Assembly (NCBI GenBank): GCA_030425785.1
Contig: JAUHYJ010000262.1
Span: forward strand, 1 to 5,788
Source of the DNA: Acidimicrobiia bacterium
Lineage (GTDB): Bacteria > Actinomycetota > Acidimicrobiia > Acidimicrobiales > Ilumatobacteraceae
Reading direction: 5' to 3'
Length of the DNA stretch: 5,788 bases
The notes beneath the pieces are model-generated. The model was not told the origin of the DNA. It did no database searches and worked only from the letters and a program-made list of their open reading frames with translations. Of this stretch, positions 1-5,102 are shown piece by piece; positions within the stretch are counted from its first letter, which is position 1; each line of letters begins with the position of its first letter. The position numbers and the translations under genes are program-made.

Positions 1-16
1 CTCGGCGTCCCCGCCT

Positions 17-20
17 GAGG
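17..20 (+). promoter_or_regulatory. Shine-Dalgarno-like GAGG for the TIR-WD40 gene
   Basis: GAGG lies 5 nt upstream of the ATG at 26, good spacing for ribosome binding, and supports that ATG as the start. A TGA at 16-18 in another frame overlaps it and could end an upstream gene (the five visible codons would read LGVPA). If so, the two genes would be close-packed and cotranscribed. The reading frame of the TIR gene itself is also open back to the window edge, so a longer N-terminus cannot be fully excluded. Confidence 0.55.
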
Positions 21-25
21 CCCTG

Positions 26-2869
26 ATGGCCCGGGACGCGACGTACGACGCGTTCATCTCCTACAACCATGCGGCCGACGGCCAGCTCGCCGTCGCACTG
101 AAGCGCGATCTCCAGCGCTTCGCCAAGAAGTGGTACGCGCGGCGTGCCATGCGCGTCTTCCTCGACCGCGAGTCGCTCGAGGCGACGGCGAGCCTCGGGG
201 ATGCGCTCGACGACAAGCTGCGCGGCGCGCGCTATCTCATCCTGCTCGCCTCGCGCGAGAGCGCACAGTCGCCGTGGTGTGATCACGAGGCACAGTTCTG
301 GTTGCGCGAGCGCGGACCCGACAGCCTGCTGCTCGTCCTGACCGACGCCGAGTCGGACGTGCGGTGGGACTGGGACAACGACCGGTTCGATCCCGAGGCC
401 TCGACGGCGTTGCCGCCCGCGCTGATCGACGGCTATCCCGAGCAGCCGCTGTACACCGACCTGCGGTGGATCGAACGCGACGCTGCGGTGAGCCGGCTGA
501 ACCTGCGCAACCCGCAGTACCGCCGGTCGGTGGCGCAGTTGGCCGCCACCATCCGCGACGAGGACGTCGACCGTCTCGACGGCGAAGACCTCCGCCAGCA
601 CCGCCGCGCCACCCGCATCCGCACCGCGGCGATCGTCGTGCTGGCGGCGCTGACGATCACGTCGGGCGTGCTGTTCGTCCAGGCCCGCCGCGAGCGCGAC
701 CGAGCCGAGGTCGAGACCGCGGCGGCGATCGCACAGCAGGCGCAGGCCGTGGCGCGCGACGATCCCGGCGTGGCGCTCGTGCTCGCGGCCGAGGCAGCGG
801 CCCGCAGCTCGGATTGGCGGACCGAACACGCCCTCATCGCCGTCGGGATCGAGCGTGGCGGGCTCTCGGCGGTGGCGCGCGGGCACACCGCGAAGATCAA
901 CTCGGTCGCGATGTCGGAGGCCGGCGGATTCGTCGTCACCGGCAGCAGCGATCGCACCGCCCGCATCGTCGATCTCGCCACCGGCGAGCTCCGGCACCGG
1001 CTCGACGCCGACGGTCTCGTCCTCGGTGTCGCCGCGGATCCGGCCGGTGGTTGGGTGCTCACGGCTGACGACTCGGGTGCCGTGATCGTCTGGGACGCGA
1101 CGACCGGCGACGAACGCCGGCGATTGGCGGAGCCGGGGGCGGCTCCCGGAACCGCGTGGGACGTCGCGGTCGATGCGACGGGCCGTCGGGTGGCGGCCGG
1201 GAGCGGCGACGGCACCGCGCGCGTGTGGTCGGTCGACGACGGCGAGCTCGTCGGTGCCTTCCGTCACGGTGGCGGTGTGCTCGGCGTCGTCGGCGTCGCG
1301 TTCGATCCGAGCGGGCCGCGCCTGGCCTCGCTCGGCGGCGACGACCGGGTCCTGCTCTGGGACCTCGACTCCGGCGACCCCGTCGAGGTCGCCGCGGTCT
1401 CGACGACGAATCGGTACGACCTGGCGATCAGTCCGGACGGATCACAACTCGCGACCGCCGAGTTCGACGGTTCGATCCGGCTGTGGGACACCGCGACGGG
1501 CGCGGCCGACGGTGAGCTCGCCGGACACTCCGGCATCGTGTGGGCCGTCTCCTACACCGACGACGGTGCGCGGCTGGTGTCCGGCGGGTTCGATCGGACG
1601 GTGCGCGTGTGGGATCTGGCGGCCGCCAAGGGGCTCGCCGGCGCGGTCACCGGTGAGGTCGCACGGTTCCGATCCGGCGCGAGCGCCGGTGTCGAGGACG
1701 TCGCCGTCTCCCCGTCGGGCACGTTCATCGTCGGGTCGGACGATCGGCGCGCCAACGTCTGGGATGTCTCGTGCACGGCCGCCGTCGACGACTCGGCGAC
1801 GTTGGTCGCGGCCGCCGGTGGCCGGCTCGCGACGGCGGGCTTCCGCGGCGACGTCCGCGTGTGGGACGTCGCCGGGCCGCCGGAGGCCGGCCAGTGCGGC
1901 GTCCCCGTCGCGGTCGTCGACATCGAGGTGGCGACGCCGACGTTCGCGCCGACCGACCTCGAGGACGCGATCGCAGACGGCTTCGACGAATTCGCCCGCT
2001 CACTCCCCGACGACCTCGCGCTGATCACGCCGGTGCGCGACCTGTCGCTGTCGGCCGATGGGCGCGTCGTCGCTGCCGCGACCTCCGCCGGCGCGGTCGT
2101 CCACGATCTGTCGTCGGGAGCGTCGACCGTCGTGGCGCGCACCGACGAGGGCAGGGCACTCGACCTCGGCGCCGATGGGTCCGTGGTCGCGTTGGCGACG
2201 GGGCCCGGATCGTTGTCCGTCGTCGACCTCTCGGTCGTCGACGAGCCGCGCTGGGAGATCGAGCTCGCCCCGCCGGTCGCCGCCGTGCGCCTCTCGCCCG
2301 ACGAATCGCTCGTCGCCGCGGTCTCGGCCGATGGCGAGGACGGCGCGCTCGTCTCGGTGTTCGACGCCGCGACCGGCGACGCCGTGGCACCGCCGACGCC
2401 GTTGACCGGGCCGGTCGACGTCGACGCCGTCACGATCGAGTTCGTGCCCGATGGGCTCGTCATCGCGACGCCGTCCGACGTGGTGCTGCTCGACGCCGCG
2501 CGGGGGTGGGAGCAGGCGGTCGAGCTCGTCGGCGCGCCGTCCCGGGTCGTCGACGTCGGCGTCGCTCCCGACGGTGCGTTCCTGGCCGCGCTCGACGAGA
2601 ACGGGCAGGTCACGCTGTGGAGCACGGCCGAGCGGCGGGCGATCACCACCTTCGACGCCTCGCTCGGTGAGGACGTCTCGGTCGGGATCGAGGTCCTCGA
2701 CGACGGTGGCCGACTGGCGACCCTCGGCAGCTCGGCGGCGGTGCAGCTGTGGCCGCCGCTGCTGCGGACGGTCGAGGACGCCTGCACGGCGGCGGCGCCC
2801 CTGACGACGCGCCGGGCGGTGACCGCGGCGCTCCCGGGTGTGTCGCTCGTCGCCTGCGCCGAGCTGTGA
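26..2869 (+). CDS. TIR domain - transmembrane helix - WD40 repeat protein
   Basis: This is a 947-residue multidomain protein. Residues about 6-175 form a TIR domain of the bacterial TIR_2 type: YDAFISY (7-13) is the first strand, FLDRESLEATASLGDAL (45-61) is the BB-loop region, and SPWCDHE (82-88) puts a glutamate (Glu88) where NAD-cleaving TIR domains such as SARM1 keep their catalytic one. Residues about 199-218 are a single hydrophobic helix flanked by arginines. It is followed by an Ala-rich amphipathic helix (about 221-275), as often seen between membrane anchor and propeller in bacterial WD40 proteins. From about 285 to 912 come roughly fourteen WD40-like repeats. Those up to about residue 617 are mostly canonical (VWD/LWD endings, GSSDRTARI-like turns), while later ones are degenerate (HDL, VDL, FDA, LDA endings). 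A stretch at about 618-668, partly acidic, interrupts the array. The likely role is a membrane-attached sensor with a TIR effector or signalling output. NADase activity and any defence role are inferences from family, not seen. ATG 26 is chosen because the TIR domain begins immediately after it and GAGG precedes it. Confidence 0.9.
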   Translation: MARDATYDAFISYNHAADGQLAVALKRDLQRFAKKWYARRAMRVFLDRESLEATASLGDALDDKLRGARYLILLASRESAQSPWCDHEAQFWLRERGPDSLLLVLTDAESDVRWDWDNDRFDPEASTALPPALIDGYPEQPLYTDLRWIERDAAVSRLNLRNPQYRRSVAQLAATIRDEDVDRLDGEDLRQHRRATRIRTAAIVVLAALTITSGVLFVQARRERDRAEVETAAAIAQQAQAVARDDPGVALVLAAEAAARSSDWRTEHALIAVGIERGGLSAVARGHTAKINSVAMSEAGGFVVTGSSDRTARIVDLATGELRHRLDADGLVLGVAADPAGGWVLTADDSGAVIVWDATTGDERRRLAEPGAAPGTAWDVAVDATGRRVAAGSGDGTARVWSVDDGELVGAFRHGGGVLGVVGVAFDPSGPRLASLGGDDRVLLWDLDSGDPVEVAAVSTTNRYDLAISPDGSQLATAEFDGSIRLWDTATGAADGELAGHSGIVWAVSYTDDGARLVSGGFDRTVRVWDLAAAKGLAGAVTGEVARFRSGASAGVEDVAVSPSGTFIVGSDDRRANVWDVSCTAAVDDSATLVAAAGGRLATAGFRGDVRVWDVAGPPEAGQCGVPVAVVDIEVATPTFAPTDLEDAIADGFDEFARSLPDDLALITPVRDLSLSADGRVVAAATSAGAVVHDLSSGASTVVARTDEGRALDLGADGSVVALATGPGSLSVVDLSVVDEPRWEIELAPPVAAVRLSPDESLVAAVSADGEDGALVSVFDAATGDAVAPPTPLTGPVDVDAVTIEFVPDGLVIATPSDVVLLDAARGWEQAVELVGAPSRVVDVGVAPDGAFLAALDENGQVTLWSTAERRAITTFDASLGEDVSVGIEVLDDGGRLATLGSSAAVQLWPPLLRTVEDACTAAAPLTTRRAVTAALPGVSLVACAEL

Positions 2870-2877
2870 CATCGTGA

Positions 2878-2901
2878 CTCGGCGATCGAGCGATCGCCGA
2901 G
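2878..2901 (+). terminator. Perfect 11-bp inverted repeat after the TIR-WD40 stop
   Basis: CTCGGCGATCG (2878-2888) and CGATCGCCGAG (2891-2901) are exact reverse complements separated by AG. In RNA this gives a GC-rich stem of about 10 bp with a four-base loop, beginning 8 nt after the stop codon. This fits a transcription terminator of the U-tract-free type proposed for high-GC actinobacteria; no T run follows. It could instead be an operator half of the control region of the next gene, because a second perfect palindrome starts 6 nt further on. Confidence 0.5.
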
Positions 2902-2907
2902 CACGCG

Positions 2908-2935
2908 GACGACTTGACCCGTGGGTCAAGTCGTC
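2908..2935. promoter_or_regulatory. 28-bp perfect palindrome, probable operator of the acyl-CoA dehydrogenase gene
   Basis: GACGACTTGACCC (2908-2920) and GGGTCAAGTCGTC (2923-2935) are exact reverse complements around a central GT. The core is TTGACCC-GT-GGGTCAA. It ends 15 nt before the ATG at 2951 and covers a -35-like TTGACC, so a dimeric repressor bound here would block the promoter. TetR- and GntR-family regulators commonly control fatty-acid degradation genes through such dyads, but I do not recognise this as a specific known box, and no regulator of that type is in the window. Confidence 0.65.
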
Positions 2936-2944
2936 TGGCAGAAT
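2914..2944 (+). promoter_or_regulatory. Candidate leaderless promoter of the acyl-CoA dehydrogenase gene
   Basis: CAGAAT at 2939-2944 matches four of six -10 consensus bases and is preceded by TGG, an extended -10 element. TTGACC at 2914-2919 is a fair -35 element, but the 19-nt spacer is long. Exactly 6 nt separate the -10 element from the ATG at 2951, so transcription would start at or next to the A of the start codon. There is no convincing Shine-Dalgarno sequence, which fits a leaderless mRNA. Confidence 0.45.
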
Positions 2945-2950
2945 GGTGGC

Positions 2951-4195
2951 ATGGACCTGACCTACCCCGCCGAGGCCGAGGAGTTCCGCACCGAGATCCG
3001 GGCATGGCTCGAGGAGCACCTCCCCGACGGATGGTTCGATGAGGGCTTCGAGATGACCGACGAGGAGCGGGCCGAGTTCAACCGCGAGTGGCCTCAGAAG
3101 CTGTTCGAGGGCGGCTGGATCTGCGCGACCTGGCCCGAGGAGTACGGCGGCAAGGGCCTCACCACGATGCAGGGCGTCGCCCTCGCGGAGGAGTTCGCCC
3201 GCGCCAAGGCGCCGATGCGCGGCGACTTCTTCGGCGACACGCTCGTCGGCCCGACACTGCTGCAGTGGGGCACCGAGGAGCAGAAGCAGGAGTTCCTCCC
3301 CGGCATCCTCAAGGGCCAGACGCGCTGGTGCCAGGGGTTCTCCGAGCCGAACTCGGGTTCCGACCTCGCCTCGCTCAAGACCAGTGCCGTGCTCGACGGC
3401 GACGAGTGGGTCATCAACGGCCAGAAGGTCTGGACCACCCAGGGTCACCACGCCGACTACTGCTTCCTGCTCACCCGCACCGACCCCGAGGCGAAGAAGC
3501 ACGCGGGCATCAGCTACATGCTGGTGCCGATGAAGCAGCCCGGGGTGGAGGTGCGCGGCATCACCCAGCCCGACGGCACGGCCGAGTTCTGCGAGGTGTT
3601 CTTCGACAACGCGCGCTGTCCGAAGGACGCCGTCGTCGGCGGCGTGAACAACGGCTGGAAGGTCGCCAACTCGACCCTCGCGTTCGAGCGCGGCCAGTCG
3701 GCGACCACCGGCTACCGCCGCTTCGAGGAGGAGTACCGCCTCCTGCTCGAGGCCGCCACCGCCAACGGCAAGATCGACGACCCGATGATCCGCCAGCGGC
3801 TCATGACCTACTACTCGAAGATCCAGATCCTGCGGATCAACGGCCTGCGCAACCTGACCTCGACGCTCAACCAGTCGAAGGACATGGGCACCGTCGCGCT
3901 CGGCGCGACCAACAAGATGTTCTGGTCCGAGATGCACAAGGCGGCGATGGAACTCGCGCTCGACATCTTCGGCGCCGAGTCGATGCTGATCACCACGGGC
4001 CCAGAGTCGGGCTCGTGGCCCGGATCGGGCCGTGACAAGCGCCGCGACGGCTACCCGGTCAGCCCGATGATGTCGGCGTTCTTCTTCTCGCGCTCCGAGA
4101 CGATCTGGGGTGGCACGAGCCAGATCCAACGCAACATCGTCGGCGAGCGCGTGCTCGGGCTGCCCAAGGAGCCCAAGCCGCCGTCCGGCGACTGA
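2951..4195 (+). CDS. Acyl-CoA dehydrogenase (FadE-like)
   Basis: This 414-residue flavoenzyme should oxidise an acyl-CoA to the 2-enoyl-CoA, passing electrons from FAD to an electron-transfer flavoprotein, in fatty-acid, branched-acid or sterol side-chain degradation in the cytoplasm. The N-terminal helical part opens with MDLTYPAEAEEFRTEIRAWL, typical of actinobacterial FadE proteins. The family signature WCQGFSEPNSGSD lies at 126-138, followed by NGQKVWTT. The C-terminal flavin-binding motif is IWGGTSQIQRN near 385-394. Medium-chain enzymes have the catalytic glutamate as IYEGT; here that position is Gly387. LAFERG places Glu246 at the site used by isovaleryl-CoA and long-chain dehydrogenases, so the enzyme is probably active. 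A Gly/Arg-rich insertion (about 349-372) precedes the last motif. A GTG at 2921 would add ten residues encoded by the operator palindrome and is rejected: the family start, no Shine-Dalgarno sequence, and the -10 spacing all favour ATG 2951. Substrate cannot be named; ACAD proteins of this type often work as heteromers, but no partner gene is adjacent. Confidence 0.94.
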   Translation: MDLTYPAEAEEFRTEIRAWLEEHLPDGWFDEGFEMTDEERAEFNREWPQKLFEGGWICATWPEEYGGKGLTTMQGVALAEEFARAKAPMRGDFFGDTLVGPTLLQWGTEEQKQEFLPGILKGQTRWCQGFSEPNSGSDLASLKTSAVLDGDEWVINGQKVWTTQGHHADYCFLLTRTDPEAKKHAGISYMLVPMKQPGVEVRGITQPDGTAEFCEVFFDNARCPKDAVVGGVNNGWKVANSTLAFERGQSATTGYRRFEEEYRLLLEAATANGKIDDPMIRQRLMTYYSKIQILRINGLRNLTSTLNQSKDMGTVALGATNKMFWSEMHKAAMELALDIFGAESMLITTGPESGSWPGSGRDKRRDGYPVSPMMSAFFFSRSETIWGGTSQIQRNIVGERVLGLPKEPKPPSGD

Positions 4196-4216
4196 CCGAC
4201 GCGCGTCCGGTCGCCG
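4186..4216. terminator. Weak hairpin at the convergent gene junction
   Basis: CGGCGAC (4186-4192) and GTCGCCG (4210-4216) can pair around a 17-nt loop that itself contains the palindrome GACGCGCGTC (4198-4207). It overlaps the stop codon of the dehydrogenase gene and sits in the short gap before the converging regulator gene, where a bidirectional terminator would be expected. There is no T tract, and such pairings arise easily in GC-rich DNA. Confidence 0.25.
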
Positions 4217-4237
4217 AGCGCCACACCGGCGCCGCGA

Positions 4238-4882
4238 TCAGCCGACGTCCTGGTGGGAGGGGTCGGCAAACGCGGCGACGAACATCGTGACCTGCTCGGC
4301 CTGGTCTCCGTCGTCGTCGTGCTCGCTGAACTCTTCGAAGAGCGCCTGGAGCCGGCGCACGAGCTCGCGTCGACGCTCGGGAACCAGCTGCAACTCGGCC
4401 AGCGACAGTGCGAGCGAGTCGTCCTCGTCCCGGAGCGCGATCGGGCCGCGCTCTTCGACGAGGCGCATGAAGCCGAGCTTCGCGGTGTCGAACACGGACC
4501 CGAGCACGCGTGCCACGTCGGCAGGCTCGCTGTGCTCGAGGAGGTCGCGGTGCGGGCGGAACGAGCGCGCCGCGATCTGGTAGCGACGTTCGGTCACCGC
4601 CGCGACCTGCCTGGTGGCCACCACGCGGATGATGCCGTGCTCGACGAGCCGGTTGATGTGGTGGTAGAGCCGGGTCACCGGGACGTCCATCGTCTCGGCG
4701 ATCTCGGCGACCGTGCGCGGCTCGCGGAGGTGGCGCAGGATCATGCCGCGAGTCGGGTGCGTCAGCTCGAGCATGGCGTCGAGATCGCGGACCTCGAGTT
4801 GTTCGTCGGGCTCGCCGACGCCGTCCACCGGGGTCCAGCCGTCATCGTGCTCGTCGGTCGGCGCGGGGACGGGTGGAGACAT
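4238..4882 (-). CDS. ArsR-like winged-helix transcriptional regulator
   Basis: This 214-residue DNA-binding protein has an acidic, probably disordered N-terminus (1-30). A winged helix-turn-helix of the ArsR-like HTH_20 kind follows (about 33-106): LTHPTRGMILRHL, then TVAEIAETMDVPVTRLYHHINRLVEHGII with the recognition helix about 67-80, then a wing ending ERRYQI. The C-terminal half (about 110-208) is mainly helical and probably serves dimerisation or ligand sensing, ending in a run of acidic residues near 187-193. The protein contains no cysteine, so it is not a thiolate metal sensor like ArsR or CadC. The frame extends upstream to an ATG at 4990, but that segment is encoded by the AT-rich operator and has an atypical composition, so ATG 4882 is preferred. 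It is divergent from the small ORF and MFS exporter, with triple operator-like repeats between, suggesting that it represses both itself and them. The inducer is unknown. Confidence 0.87.
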   Translation of the reverse strand: MSPPVPAPTDEHDDGWTPVDGVGEPDEQLEVRDLDAMLELTHPTRGMILRHLREPRTVAEIAETMDVPVTRLYHHINRLVEHGIIRVVATRQVAAVTERRYQIAARSFRPHRDLLEHSEPADVARVLGSVFDTAKLGFMRLVEERGPIALRDEDDSLALSLAELQLVPERRRELVRRLQALFEEFSEHDDDGDQAEQVTMFVAAFADPSHQDVG

Positions 4883-4888
4883 GTGTAC

Positions 4889-4947
4889 AGGGTATCGGTT
4901 CAGCCCATCTGAATAATCATTCAAACCAGTTGAATTATCTCGTTCAA
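4889..4947 (-). promoter_or_regulatory. Candidate promoter(s) of the ArsR-like regulator gene
   Basis: Two readings on the minus strand are possible. TACCCT (4894 to 4889) fits the actinobacterial TANNNT -10 pattern and ends exactly 6 nt before the ATG at 4882, implying a leaderless transcript, but it has no good -35 element. Alternatively, TTGAAC (4947 to 4942) and TTGAAT (4924 to 4919) form a -35/-10 pair with a 17-nt spacer and a leader of about 30 nt. No Shine-Dalgarno sequence precedes the ATG, which favours the first. Either promoter would be covered by the repeats. Confidence 0.35.
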
Positions 4948-4957
4948 TCTGATTGAA
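4899..4957. repeat. Three phased TTCA-N7-TGAA inverted repeats, probable operator
   Basis: Three 15-bp dyads occur at 4899-4913 (TTCAGCCCATCTGAA), 4920-4934 (TTCAAACCAGTTGAA) and 4943-4957 (TTCAATCTGATTGAA). Their starts are 21 and 23 bp apart, close to two helical turns, so they would lie on nearly the same DNA face. The third is a perfect palindrome around one base; the others match at five outer bases on each side. The gap between the first two can also be read as TGAA-N6-TTCA (4910-4923), the layout described for SmtB/ArsR-type operators. They fill the divergent region between the winged-helix regulator and the exporter operon, making that regulator the obvious candidate ligand. Confidence 0.75.
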
Positions 4958-4958
4958 T
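4930..4958 (+). promoter_or_regulatory. Candidate leaderless promoter of the small ORF-MFS operon
   Basis: TTGAAT at 4930-4935 (-35-like) and TTGAAT at 4953-4958 (-10-like) are separated by 17 nt. The -10 element ends 6 nt before the ATG at 4965, so the message would begin at that codon. Each hexamer matches four of six consensus bases. Both overlap the second and third operator dyads, so a bound repressor would occlude RNA polymerase. No proper Shine-Dalgarno sequence precedes the ATG. Confidence 0.45.
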
Positions 4959-4964
4959 GAAGCC

Positions 4965-5102
4965 ATGTTCGATCTGCACGGTCTCGACACGCACGGGCTC
5001 GACGGGTACCGGCTCCTCGCCGACGAGCGTCAGCGAACGCTCGAGCGCGACGCGGCACACCGTCGCCTCGTTCGGCACCTCCGCCGGCGTCACGCCGGAT
5101 GA
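4965..5102 (+). CDS. Small Arg-rich protein, 45 residues, coupled to the MFS gene
   Basis: The frame starts at ATG 4965 and ends at TGA 5100-5102, sharing ATGA with the start of the exporter gene at 5099. The product opens with MFDLHGLDTHGLDGY, which holds a HGLD-T-HGLD duplication, and continues as a highly charged predicted helix (about 16-43) ending in RHLRRRHAG. Ten of 45 residues are Arg and five are His. By count, 36 of 45 codons end in G or C, which matches real genes here and supports coding. The ATG sits 6 nt after a -10-like hexamer, as at the other leaderless candidates in the window. The function is not recognised. Likely explanations are a translational-coupling leader peptide for the exporter, or a small accessory protein of the kind often found near actinobacterial membrane and regulator genes. 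There is no transmembrane segment or signal peptide. Confidence 0.6.
   Translation: MFDLHGLDTHGLDGYRLLADERQRTLERDAAHRRLVRHLRRRHAG

Noticed and set aside
1..18. Tail of an upstream plus-strand gene ending at TGA 16-18
   Set aside because: Only five codons are visible, too few to support a coding call; kept as a lead in the findings.
2883..2896. Repeated CGATCG hexamers as a separate methylation or replication motif
   Set aside because: They are simply the inner parts of the 11-bp inverted repeat, and CGATCG is a common hexamer in GC-rich DNA.
1552..2904. Minus-strand open frame of 450 codons
   Set aside because: The product is dominated by Ser, Thr, Ala and Arg without domain features, and it is antisense to the WD40 repeats.
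2921..2950. GTG at 2921 as an earlier start for the acyl-CoA dehydrogenase
   Set aside because: The ten extra residues would be encoded by the right arm of the perfect palindrome and the -10-like element. Family members begin at the MDLTYP equivalent.
2000..4129. Long minus-strand open frame of 709 codons across the 3' part of the TIR-WD40 gene and the dehydrogenase gene
   Set aside because: It lies antisense to two well-supported genes, crosses their intergenic palindromes and has a low-complexity Arg/Ala/Gly/Val-rich product with no recognisable domain. Such frames are common opposite GC-rich genes.
4253..4912. Plus-strand open frame of 219 codons opposite the regulator
   Set aside because: The minus strand encodes a clear winged-helix regulator. 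The plus-strand product has no recognisable fold and runs into the operator.
4883..4990. ATG at 4990 or 4966 as an earlier start of the ArsR-like regulator
   Set aside because: The extra 28-36 residues would be read from the AT-rich operator and the small ORF, have Asn/Ser/Tyr-rich composition unlike the rest, and precede the family domain needlessly.
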